From: Blastobasis lacticolella
Taxonomy: Eukaryota > Arthropoda > Insecta > Lepidoptera > Blastobasidae
Assembly (NCBI GenBank): GCA_905147135.1
Contig: LR990059.1
Coordinates: 16,453,001 to 16,517,000 of the forward strand
Length of the DNA: 64,000 nt
Direction of reading: 5' to 3'
Shown here: positions 12,801 through 22,600 of the stretch, piece after piece
Layout: every line of letters begins with the position of its first letter
Numbering within the stretch: position 1 is the first letter of the stretch
Made by a program: the position numbers and the translations under genes
Notes under the pieces: generated by a model
The model's input: the letters and a program-made list of their open reading frames with translations, nothing else
The model's database searches: none
What the model was told of the DNA's origin: nothing

Positions 12801-14453
12801 TCTCGCCCTGTGACATCTCGAATTCAACATTTTTTCTAGCCACATATCTTCCTAATTGCATCCAAATTGCAGCTAAAAATATTTTCTCAACTATCTTCGA
12901 CAATCCTATATTGACGAAGAAAAAATTCAGTCACGTTTAAATACAGCACTTTGGCTACAGAAAACGTCGCATTTGAGATGTCACAGAACGATGATCCCCC
13001 CAGTCCGTTGTACGTGTGATCACCCCCTCAGCCCAACGAAGTGAACCGTCGCTTCGAAGCCCTGTCCCGGGGCGAGCGCGTCTCCCCGATGCCGGCCAAG
13101 CGCCGCCGCAGCGCCATGCCCATCCCGCCCGGGGGACTCCGGATGAAGACCAGGGAACAGGTAAGCGCCAGGGACCAGGTAAGCACCAGATACCAGTAGC
13201 CGTATTCACAATGATTCGAAACGTTTCCGAACGATTCGACACGAAAATCGTGAGCGGCGAATCCGTGTCGATCGTTTCGAAAACTGCTATTCAGAATCCC
13301 GATAGATTCCACGGAAACTCTACTCTCTATAACATATGAAAATTTCATCAAAATTAACTGAAACCACATTCTCCTAAGAACTTTTGCGGGGTCCTTTCTC
13401 GATTCCGTATCTGATTTCCGAGCTATTGTGAATACGGCTACAGGTGAGCACCAGGGAATCTGATAGTTTGGCACTCATCAGAATGGTGTGGTGATCAGCA
13501 GAGTCATTAATTCCATCCATTGGATGTCGTAGAAGGCGACAAGGCGATTTTGGATATCATCATAAAGGCAGACCCTATTGAGCTGGGTGTTACATATTCA
13601 ACAGAAAATGCTGCTGCATTGTAAATATTCTGCTCTGCGAAGGAAGGAATCTAGCCGAGGTTTCTCTACGCCATATACGACACTCTACACATATTTTTGT
13701 TCGGGCCATTCGAATGTCGACAAGTTGACCTGTAACAGACCATAGCTGGGGCGAGGTTGAAACCAGAGTGATCTAAGTGACGTTTTTACCAAGAGTACTT
13801 AGATCAGTGTGGCATGGAAGAATTTATTTTACTGTGTCCCGTAGTGTATTAAACTCAATATTATTAAAAATGACGCTCAGATCACTCTGGTTTCAACCTC
13901 CCCAGTTTATCCAGCAGTGAATATTTTTACAAATTTCGAGAGCGTCGGTGGCCGAGCGGTTAGAATATCCGACTAATAAGCCAGAGGTCCCGGGTTCGAA
14001 TCCCGTTCCGGCCATGTACCAATGACTGTTTTCTGAGTTATGTACATTAGTTGAATACTAACCGATGCTCTTACGGTGAGAGAAAACATCGTGATGAAAC
14101 CTGCACATTCAGGCGACTGGATGTGTAACCATGATCCAATCTGGTCAGGTTCCCCTGGTAGCAGGGTCATGGAGGTCAGATAGCAGTCGCTCCACTGTAA
14201 TTACCCGACCTGCCAAATCCTGGGTCATGGTCAAGGCGGACCCCGGGCCCTTGTGCGCGAGGGCGCGGCCAGGACATTAACGCCAAGATGATGATGATGA
14301 TTATTATTTTTACAATATTGTTTAATATTTCAGGACAGCGACAGTGCTCCCCTAGCACAGCTCAAAGAAGACATATTAAAGGCAAAAGAGAAGGCATTCT
14401 TCAAAAACAAACGTCAGGAAAAAATGAAGAAACCTAAACCTGTTCCTTATTAA
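3864..14453 (+). CDS. Long coiled-coil protein, about 717 aa, not named
   Basis: Fourteen exons with phases that agree throughout: 3864-3974, 4182-4345, 5293-5495, 6888-7090, 7690-7796, 7881-8055, 8424-8519, 8615-8820, 9689-9935, 10034-10093, 10420-10617, 11811-11945, 13032-13160, 14334-14453 (stop TAA). Residues 1 to about 545 are almost pure Glu/Lys/Gln/Ala/Leu heptad sequence, a long coiled coil with Ala- and Arg-rich stretches near residues 95-220. A Pro/Ala-rich linker follows (to about 590, 'PPLPRPPPADQDD'). Then comes an acidic Ser/Asp patch (near 620-635), a basic cluster 'PAKRRR' near 655-660 that could be a nuclear signal, and a Lys-rich C-terminus. Intron 7 uses a GC donor. I do not recognise the family. 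The layout would fit a synaptonemal-complex, centrosomal or nuclear scaffold coil, but this is a guess. Least certain boundaries: the starts of exons 4 and 12 and the donors of exons 5 and 6. Confidence 0.78.
4480..4720 (+). repeat. Lep1-type Helitron-like fragment
   Basis: Contains the recurrent 'AAAAACTACTAAACGGATTT' core also present near 9090, near 15380 and in 28098-28440. It lacks both element ends. Lies in intron 2 of the coiled-coil gene. Confidence 0.5.
6034..6340 (-). mobile_element. Repeat B (SINE-like) copy carrying a 32-bp insertion
   Basis: One of seven copies of a roughly 260-bp repeat; others lie at 11515, 26254, 31228, 32658, 34274 and 53965. Read on the minus strand it begins near 'GGCCGTGTGGTGTCCGGC' and ends in 'GGGCTG' plus a GATGATG-type tail. 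This copy is interrupted at 6246-6277. Confidence 0.75.
6246..6277. mobile_element. Fused-TIR scar, P-type excision footprint
   Basis: A 32-bp insertion made of two inverted 15-bp halves (CATAGCCTCCTTCAT, CC, then its reverse complement). It is flanked by the 7-bp duplication ACGACAC at 6239-6245 and 6278-6284. The uninterrupted repeat B copy near 11717 has a single ACGACAC, which proves insertion. The TIR equals the ends of the THAP element at 27875-29876. Confidence 0.88.
6690..6902 (+). CDS. Candidate small Pro/Lys-rich single-pass membrane protein
   Basis: A 70-codon open frame (MAKNLPNTPSKVKPIKPPKP at its start) in intron 3 of the coiled-coil gene. It has a Pro-Lys repeat, then a strongly hydrophobic segment (VYSLVCIVAVIFCLL) of about 20 residues, and stops exactly at the 3' edge of the intron. 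No homologue is recognised. The C-terminal codons overlap the polypyrimidine tract and start of exon 4, so it may be a chance frame. Confidence 0.2.
   Translation: MAKNLPNTPSKVKPIKPPKPPKPPKVPKVKHNLRTTPLFTVDLCTVYSLVCIVAVIFCLLYTVHLQFQNL
7294..7450 (+). mobile_element. SINE-A fragment (3' part)
   Basis: Matches the 3' half of the full SINE at 13939-14303, from 'CAATCTGGTCAGGTTCCCC' to 'ACATTAACGCCAAGATG'. A shorter decayed piece follows at 8133-8223. Both lie in introns of the coiled-coil gene. Confidence 0.75.
8133..8223 (+). mobile_element. SINE-A fragment
   Basis: Last third of SINE-A ('CCTGGATCATGGTCAAGG' to 'CGCCAAGATGA'), diverged. Confidence 0.6.
8327..8400 (+). repeat. Repeat C fragment
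   Basis: Begins 'ACTAGCCAGGCATATGACCG' and runs through 'CACCTGGTGGTAAGCATGG'. Other copies: 10916-11060, 50491-50630, 52470-52760 (split), 58437-58540, 58685-58800. The family is not named. Confidence 0.65.
8520..8614 (+). other. GC-AG intron of the coiled-coil gene
   Basis: Exon 7 ends AATCAG and the intron opens GCAAGT; the acceptor is CCACCAG at 8614. No GT donor gives the needed phase 0. GCAAGT is the usual form of the rare GC-AG class. The intron is only 95 bases. Confidence 0.75.
9020..9252 (+). mobile_element. Lep1-type Helitron-like element
   Basis: Opens 'TCCTACTAATATTATAAATG' and closes 'GCTAGT', with no TSD or TIR. This matches the Helitron-like repeat common across Lepidoptera (established knowledge; name given with moderate confidence). 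Related copies: 15319-16340, 28098-28440, 30157-30386. A LINE-like 3' tail ending in a 12-A run lies at about 9360-9543. Confidence 0.65.
10916..11060 (+). repeat. Repeat C copy
   Basis: A fuller copy of repeat C, continuing through 'CACTCTAGCCTTGAAGGCGT' to 'ATCAGGGAACTCACC'. In intron 11 of the coiled-coil gene. Confidence 0.65.
11127..11467 (-). mobile_element. SINE-A, nearly full length
   Basis: Reverse-strand copy including the tRNA-like head (CACTCGGCCACCGACTCT at its 5' end, the complement of the A-box region) and the CATCTTGGCG tail end. Confidence 0.8.
11515..11776 (-). mobile_element. Repeat B copy, uninterrupted
   Basis: Same sequence as 6034-6340 but with a single ACGACAC at the position where that copy carries the 32-bp scar. 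It therefore serves as the empty-site reference. It abuts exon 12 of the coiled-coil gene. Confidence 0.8.
12171..12421. mobile_element. MITE family M1, copy 1 (CTG duplication)
   Basis: 251 bp with TIRs TAGCCGTATTCACAATG, flanked by CTG at 12168-12170 and 12422-12424. A 3-bp CWG duplication is used by some animal PIF/Harbinger families (established knowledge; assignment inferred). No coding capacity. Confidence 0.82.
12812..12925. repeat. Dispersed repeat shared with 34018-34140
   Basis: Shares 'ACATTTTTTCTAGCCA' and a block containing 'TTGCAGCTAAAAATATTT' with the sequence at 34018-34140, with about one difference in six bases. The type is unknown. Confidence 0.5.
13197..13440. mobile_element. 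MITE family M1, copy 2 (CAG duplication)
   Basis: 244 bp, same TIRs and interior as 12171-12421, flanked by CAG at 13194-13196 and 13441-13443. It sits 36 bases into intron 13 of the coiled-coil gene, within a run of repeated 'CCAGGTAAGCACCAG' donor-like sequence. Confidence 0.82.
13939..14303 (+). mobile_element. SINE-A, full-length reference copy
   Basis: A tRNA-derived SINE. Pol III A box (GTGGCCGAGCGGTT) and B box (GGGTTCGAATCC) are intact in the first 75 bases. A roughly 280-base tRNA-unrelated body follows, ending 'GCCAAG' plus (ATG)n. The head resembles a tRNA but is part of the SINE. A short decayed piece of the same family is at 17160-17275. Confidence 0.85.
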
Positions 14454-14633
14454 AATAGTTATTTCTTTTATTTACATAATTTTGACATCTTAAAACATTT
14501 AATCGTACCTATAGGTACATATTTAATACTTGGTATGCAAGTATACCTACTGTTGTTTTAATTCAAGTGCTAAACACAAAAGTAATGTTAATTAATTTGT
14601 TTAATGAACTATCTTACGCAATGTGCTCATTTC

Positions 14634-14639
14634 AATAAA
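14634..14639 (+). terminator. Candidate polyadenylation signal of the coiled-coil gene
   Basis: AATAAA 181 bases past the TAA stop, with no better signal between. Confidence 0.55.
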
Positions 14640-14759
14640 AGATTTTAACGAAAAATCGTTGGTTTCAAGCATTAAGAAGTTCCTGTACATGCCAAAATAT
14701 ACAAAATACAACAGGGTCTTGAGTAATAATCCTGTACCTGCTTAACTTGATTTTAATTT

Positions 14760-15318
14760 GTAATTTTTTGTATTCTGGTCGTTCCGACTGTGCTCTCGTA
14801 TGGCTCCAGAATTCTTAGCTATGATCCAGGATTTGTGTCATGCCCAATCCTATACCATATCCTACACAGAACAGGGACCCACTGTGTTAGAGCAGTCGGA
14901 CGAGGGAGGATGGCTCACGGAGCGAATACAGCCCGAGGCTGCTTAGCGCCAGAACCAACTCCGTCGGTGGTGGCTAGCCATGCGGGTCGGAACCCTACCA
15001 AGCAATTTCGGTTGCACGATTAGCACTACGCAGGGGTCACTAAGGTAATATAGCCTACGGACGTGGTGCATCTAAACCCTCAACTAGTAGGTAATACGAC
15101 GTCATGCCTTGATCAAAGCCACTTTTTTGTAGAATCCAGCTCTGCAGGAGTAAGATCGGTGAGACCATAGCTAGATCAAACACAACACAGAATTTCTACC
15201 CGCTCTCATAGATTTGTTATTTCAGTCTTTAACAAAATGCGAAGGAAGTTACGCACAAAAGCTGCTCATGCATGATCGTCATCCACGGAACAGAAAAAAC
15301 AGTCGTTATCTATACTTT
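14760..15318. other. Intergenic sequence with coding-like but broken frames
   Basis: Plus-strand frames are broken by stops (for example after a 77-codon frame at 14790-15023). Composition is less AT-rich than the flanks, as in a decayed retroelement. No domain is recognised. Confidence 0.3.
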
Positions 15319-16340
15319 TATACTAATATTATAAAGAGGAAATGTTTGATTTTTTGTTTGTTTGTCTTGAATAGGCTTCGAAACTACTGGACCGATTTCA
15401 AAAATTCTTTCACCGTTAGGAAGCTACACTATCCCCGGGTGACATAGGCTATACTATATTTTCTAAAAAATTACGGATCATTAATAAAACTCCAATAATG
15501 TAACCCAAGGTGTAAAAAAATACCCAAAAAAATCCTTACATCGCGTGTGCTGCGAAAACTATTGATGATAGAACAAAATAATGTAGAGCTCGTCTAGTCC
15601 AAGTCTAAAATGTCGCGCCCCACTACTTAGTTAGTTGATTTCGATGTGTGAGTGCAAATATTAATAACGACACTTCATCTGTGTGGGAGCGTCGACTGCT
15701 CCAATCAAACGACGCGAGCTCCTACGTTGGTGTCTCACCGGCAACTGAATCAAACTGAATGACCAATTACAACGGCATTTGTATATGTATTGCGTCCATA
15801 TTTTAAACTTGCTTGTGTGCGTTAATGCGATAGTGGGGCGCGTCATTTTAGATTAGACGAGCTCTACTACGACTTTGCAGAACACATCATTATCTACAAA
15901 AAGTGTCGCGACAGTATATGTCTAACTATTATAGTTATGTCACAATAAGTGTTTTTTTATTTTCAAAATTTAATTGAAATGCCGCCTCTAAAAAGCGCTC
16001 TTTATTTGTACCTTGGTATTAATCCTTATCAAAATCAATTACTTCATATTCACGACTGCTTCAATACCTTTATATAACTTTTTGAATTATTCAATTCAGA
16101 CATTCCATTCGAAAGATATCACGAGTTTAAAAATGTGAATATTAGAAAAATGTCGCGTGTTCGCCGCTCAGTCCGCTCGGCTATCTAGGCAGCACGGGGT
16201 ACGGGAGGGGAGTCAATGTCAAGAAATAAAGTGCCGCGCGGCTCACTCGCGTGCTCGCGCGGTCGGCTCCCTACGCAGCGGTCGTGTGTAACCCTTATAC
16301 CTGTAGTGGTACCCGTGCGAAGCCGGGGCGGGCCGCTAGT
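15319..16340 (+). mobile_element. Lep1-type Helitron-like element, with MITE inside
   Basis: Starts near 'TACTAATATTATAAAGAGG' and ends 'GCGGGCCGCTAGT'. It contains the MITE at 15584-15866. No Rep/helicase coding is seen, so it is non-autonomous. Confidence 0.55.
15584..15866. mobile_element. MITE family M2, copy 1
   Basis: Imperfect TIRs of about 35 bp (TAGAGCTCGTCTAG outermost, then a shared CGCGCCCCACTA block). The interior is shared with 21373-21627, the second copy, which lacks about 30 bp. Confidence 0.8.
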
Positions 16341-16629
16341 CTTAAATAAACAGAGAAACCATAACAATAAATAGGCTGTTTGGTAATGATGATGATCTTA
16401 TTATAGTCTACATTTGACATTTCTCTAGCTACTCTAGCTAGTAGTCGAGCCATACATTTTTTAAAACAATCGCTTCTTACTGTACGTGTATACGAATTTT
16501 GTGTATTTTTGTTTTGAAGTCTATTTTCAGCAACAATTACAACAATAATACAATATCGGTGGGCAGTATAGTGTTCAGAATTCCAGCATATAATGTGCAT
16601 TATAAAAACAGTGTAATTCAGTTAACATT
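16341..16629 (+). promoter_or_regulatory. Presumed IntS1 promoter and 5' UTR
   Basis: Unique AT-rich sequence between the Helitron end and the IntS1 start codon. No TATA box or initiator can be assigned with confidence. Confidence 0.4.
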
Positions 16630-19600
16630 ATGGAAAGAGGCAAAACGTCTTCAACGGGTCGCGGTGCCAAGAGCAAAGGTCCGCAGCATCCTCAGGACAT
16701 ATTTGCGTTGGGTACCAAATCCACCGTCGTCGTATCCAGAGATTCTGAGAAGAGGAGCATCCACAAGCCGTCTACCAGTGGTTAGTGTGGTTTAGTTTGT
16801 TTTTGTTTGAGGTTATGTTCTTGTAATGTTATGATGCATTTAATGCTGATCAGAATGGTATGATAAAGTCAGATGTAGACAATTTCAGTAGAAAAAAGTA
16901 TATTCTATTATTGTATCACAGGTGTGGAACGCAAACGTGAAACAACTGGGTTTGGCACACAGCCACCTGCAAAACGCTCAAGAATAGGCTCCCCAGCTGA
17001 GTCTGTCTGTGGAATATCTCTGGAAGTCGACCCTGTGGATCTAGTACCAAATGTGCTGCAAGCTCTGGACACACACAACTCCGACAAACTGGTAAATTTA
17101 TTATTGTTTATTTGATTTTGTTACATTATTTACTGTTTTATGTACAGTCACTGATGGCAGTCACTCCATTGTAATTATCTGATCTGCGAATCCTTAATCA
17201 TAGTCATGAAGCAGAAACATAACACAGTCTCAAGGCAGACACTGGGCTCTCACACGAGAGGGCTCATCTAGTGGGATAGTTTTTGTGCAATACAAGAGCA
17301 TAAGTGTTTTATATTGTTTCATATTCCTGTGCCGTTTTAAATGGATTTAAATTTGTTAGAAATGTAAAAGACTTTATTCGGGTCAGATATTTCCATTTAG
17401 CTATTAATTCATTTTGGTGATAAAGGATGAGTTTTTGAGGCTTCAGAGTCAGCCTATTCCTTTAAGCCAAATAAATTTGTTTAACGATGCACCACTTACA
17501 ACAATTTACCTTATATGCGTTTTATCTATTACTACAATATTATTTATTTATTTATTTATTTGCCAACAGATTTACACTTTAGATTAGATTTGAGATTTAG
17601 ATTTATTTGAAGAAGAATGATAAAGATATCCATATTTTTCTTTCAGCTTGGTCTTCTAACAGGCTCTATACGCCTGTTAAAATCCCAGCGGTCGAAGCCG
17701 GACCCCATTCTCTGTATGAGCATGCTGTATCTCACCAAGATTCGGCCAAATATGTTTGCACATGATATCGTAACTCAGAGCCTGTGTACATTGCTGAAGA
17801 GGGAACAGGGAGCCGCATTCAAGAGTAAAGGAAATCCTCTTGTGTTCGTCCTTGCATGTAATATGCTGTATGCTGGACACAAGGACAGTAATAACTGGCC
17901 TGAAACCTTTATAAAGGTAAGGACAGCTCAGTCGTGTTTTTAAATATTTATAGTGATGATAAAGGAATATCTAAATTTTATTTTTTTTGTCGCAGGTTTA
18001 CATAGAAGATGCATTGAACGAGAGATGGTGGGTGGAGTGCTCATGGTGCAAATGCCTTGTGGAGAACATTGTCACCGCATTCAACACTAAGGCACCTCCT
18101 CCCCACCTTATACCATCTGACAATACTCTCGGTAATTAACATTAAATACTTTATTTATACAGTATAATTATCTAATACAAAGAGACCTAAACAAACTATT
18201 AATCTTCAAAGTATGAATAGTATATTTTTTAGCATTTGAGCTGACATTATTTTTAGCCTCTACAACTATAGTCCATTTGCGTTAAGAAAATAGTAAAGGT
18301 GTTTTCACAGGTTTTACACAAAAATTTAAACAATTTTTATTTAAAAAAGATTTAAGATAGAAATTAACTCAATAATAAAATAAAATGAAGAATATCCCTT
18401 TGCTAAACAGCCAGTCTAGTACTTGCTGTTTATTCCAACCGGTGAGATATTCATTTTATCATATTCCACTGTCAACTTGTCACTGTGAACTTAGCTTTAT
18501 AATTTGTTGCTACCTGATTGGTCGAGGAGCGGGACTAGGCCGGCGGAAAACAATGACTAACTATTTTCTTATCGCGAATGAACTATAACAAACGTTATAG
18601 ATAAAAACACTTATTTGAGTGAAGTTAGTCAACAGCCGTCCTATTGCCAAATTACTATAGAAGTACTTTGATTTTCTGAACTTGCTGAATTTGCTCCCAC
18701 AGGCACCATGTCTCCGTCTGGTTCCGGGTCTCCGTTGATGGGCAGTGCGGATGAGGATGCTGATAACACTGACCTTGAGTACACCGTGTTTCCGAGGTAG
18801 CCTTCTTTTCTTATTTTATTTTTTTATATTACTAAGGTGGCAAGCTTAAGGCCTGCCTAATGGTAAGCAGCCACCACTCTGTCCGTTGTGGTTCTTGGTC
18901 CATTATGTCATCATCATCATCTTGGCGTTAATGTCCCGGTTGTGCTCTCGCGCACGAGGGCCTGGGTTCCGCCTTGACCATGATCCAGGATTTGGCAGGT
19001 CAGGTAATTACAGTGGAGCGACTGCTATCTGACCTCCATGACCCTGCTACCAGGGGAACCCGACCAGATTGGATCATGGTTACACATCCAGTCTCCTGAA
19101 TGTGCAGGTTTCATCACGATGTTTTCCCTCACCGTAAGAGCATCGGTTATCATCAACGAATGTACATAACTCAGAAAACAGTCATTGGTACATGGCCGAA
19201 CGGGATTCGAACCCGGGACCTCTGGCTTACGAGTCGCATACTCTAACCGTCCGTCCACCGACGCTCCAGCGGTCTTGGAGCTCTCCATAAAAATTTATTT
19301 TAGTTTTATTTTATTGAATCTACAGTACATTACATTATAAGTGCACAAAGATCAAGTTACATGCAAACAGGCCAGTTACAGATTCACACTTTGTTACTTT
19401 ATATTTTATACAAATAAAGAAAGAAGATAGAGATATGGAGGATGATATTGATAAAATTCTATTAAGCTAAGATGTTTACGAGGTAGTGTTGTTGAAATCC
19501 TGTGGAAAGACATATGTCTTCAATCATTGTATTCCCGGCAGACATTACGGCACAATCCCCTCTCGAGTGGCAGTCATTCCGGGTTCCTCTCTAACAGATA

Positions 19601-22600
19601 ACTGAATTACCCCTCAGATACTCAACCAGCTACGAAACTGTGGAGGCGCTAGTGCTAGAAGCCATCAAGGAGCAAATCCAGCGGCGCGCCGCGCCCGATG
19701 CCATCGGAAAGGGCTTCCTCAAACTACTCTCCGCCACATGTGGATTCCCTGAGGTATTTGTGTAGATATTATGGATATTCTTCATCAAAAGATCATCATT
19801 CTCGCTCTTGTCGTAGTTGTTCCACACGGTCGTCTCGTCGGTTGCTCCCTAGTTACTCTATTTCTCTTCTGATTACCTTTCCTACACCTCGGAAGTTAGC
19901 TACGAGTGCAATTATTTGCTGGATTCAATAAATTGTGGTCGATTTTGGGGTACGCAACTTAACACGAACAATAAAAATTAATGTAAAATGCAAAGAATGC
20001 AAAATATGAATATTTGTTATAAAGCAATAATTTTTTTTTAAGTTATTTCGGAGATTACTGAGAGCGCTCGCAACTCACAGCAATTTCCGAGCCGCCATAA
20101 AGATTGACGCGAGGTGTACGACACTGCTCCCAGTTTCTCCTTCACTTGCTGTACTAACTTATTCTAGTATGCTTAGTATGAGCAAGCATGTCTGTATGCC
20201 TCCCTTAATTACTTGACGACTTTGGACGATTTTGACGACCTGAGTGGTTCAGTGGTCAATATGGTCAGTGGTCCACGCAAGAGGTCCCGGGTTCGATTCC
20301 CGGCCGGGCAGAAATTGAAATGATGAATTTTAATTTCTGTTACGGGTCTGGGTGTTCTATGTATAATAAGTATGTATTTAAAAGCATATATGTAGTTTAC
20401 CAGTTATCTAGCACCCATAACACAAGCTTTGCTTATTTTGGGGCTAGATGGCGCTGTGTGAATTTGTCCACGATTATTTATTTATTTATAATTATAAATA
20501 AATACTTTAAAGAAACAACCCCCTACTCCCAGATCCGTATGATAGCCGCCGCCCGGCTCGAAGGCTGGCTGCATTCCGGAAAGCTCTGGCGCGCTGCCCA
20601 ACAGTTGTTGGCCGGCGTGTGCGCCAACGCGGCGGGCGCGGGGCCCAGCGCCGCCAGGGACCACGAAGTCTTGGCTCAGTTGGCCCGGATGCGGCTGAAG
20701 ACTAAGCCGCTGCAAGCTGCGTATCAGGCGTGTCTCAGGTATTTAAGCATACGTACATAAAGTTATGTCATTTTCCTGTAGGGGTCGGGAGAGGCTACAT
20801 TGTTCCACTTGGTACCTCTCGCTTCATCTACATTTATCAACATCCTCATACGTGCTCGTCGAGTCAGGTGTGTATTTTTTAGACCGGGCTTCCCACCCCT
20901 GCAACTCTTTTCAATCAATCAAATAATTTATTTGTGAAACACAAGTATAGTTAGATATTACAAGTAAGAGATACCGCTGTGATCCGCCGTTAGGCATACA
21001 AATATTATATAAATATCTAATTGGCATAACATAATTACTTATTCAACTTATTTAAAATACTAATTGGATAATAATAATATGTCAAATTGTTAAAAATATT
21101 AAATATACCACATTGAATAGAAAATTTGTCAAATTAAATAAAAAAGCTCAGCTAGGATAGTGTTTTAAGGAGTCGGCAGCACGTGAGCGTTACCCCTGCT
21201 ATTGCAAATGTCTACAGGCTGCTGTAACTGCTTACCATCGGGCAGGCCGGTAACTAAAAACAACGGTTGCTTACCTAAGTCAAGACAATAAAATGGGCCC
21301 AAAGTTCAACTTTGTAGCTTACTTACTTATACGTTCTTGATTAAAATATCTCAATTTTTTTTCAATACTTAGTAGAGCTCGTCTAGTCTAAAATGACGCG
21401 CCCCACTACTTAGTTAGTTGATTTCGATGTGTGAGTGCAAATATTGATAACGACACTTCATCTGTGTGGGAGCCAATGAACGACGCGTGCTCCTACGTTT
21501 GAATTTTTCCGGCAACTGAATGACCAATTACAACGGCATTTGTATATGTATTGCGTCCATATTTTAAACTTGCTTGTGTGCGTTAATGCGATAGTGAGGC
21601 GCGTCATTTTAGATTAGACAAGCTCTACCTACTTATTTCTTCTAATTAATTATTACTGTATAGCTGTTACTACCAATTTCTATAATACTTACGTAAAAAA
21701 CATGAATGTCTCAACTAGTTGTAGTTTTACAGTTTATTGTCGAACTAGTGCTATAAGTGTGAACCTTTGGCGTATTTTAATCCAAACTAAGTTTATCCTA
21801 ATTCCTGTAACTGTGGGCTAAATAAAATAAAGTAATTAATGTCGAGCACGGTCCGGTCGTGGTTGGCCCACGCCACGGTGAGTTTGCTGCGGCCACAGGG
21901 CGGTCAGCGTGTCACTGTGTGCTTCCTTCCTACTTTCCTACCTACTTTCTTTTTGACGATTGAAAGAGATATTTAATGTCCTAATCAATAAAGAAATTTT
22001 GAATTTTCTTTATTCCTCGCCCCCAGGGAGATGGTATCCGAGTCCCCAGCCCTCTTACGCAGCGTGGTAACTCACACGATCTACAACGAGCTGTCGGCGG
22101 TGCGGTCGCCCAACAACATGGCCGTGCTGTGCGCGCTCATACAGGCGCAGCCGCAGGCCGTGCCCGCCGCCATGGCCGCCACCTACCAGGTGGGTTGGAG
22201 ACGTAGATACCTGCTGTGAAATTGTATTTATTATTTTTGTGTACAATGAAGAATAAAGAAGAAGAAGAAGATAGATGTCGATCGACCACTCGTTGTTTTA
22301 TGGGAGGTTTTTAGACAGCCGGTTAGAAAGAAGAAATAGGTCAAATGGTTGCGGTAGATGGCGTTGTTTCGGCACGGTTCTAAAAAATGAAATGTATAAA
22401 AATGTAGACTTATTGCACGTTTTTGTCAGAAAAGTACTAAAATTGCTTTGCACGAAATACTTTTTAGATTACTTCGATTATCCAAATAAATACTAGATCA
22501 TCTAAGCAACGCCATCTAGCGAGGGTTGCCGAACTACTTTTTTTACTTTTTAAATCAGCTGTCACATAATCCTACGTTACATTTAATACTTTACTTACCC

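Noticed and set aside
13939..14015. tRNA gene by A and B boxes
   Set aside because: The same head recurs at 11127-11467, 18907-19266, 40467 and elsewhere, always joined to the SINE-A body and (ATG)n tail. The stems do not form a normal cloverleaf.
22249..22272. GAA-rich run as a splicing enhancer or coding repeat
   Set aside because: Simple microsatellite in an intron with no adjacent exon.
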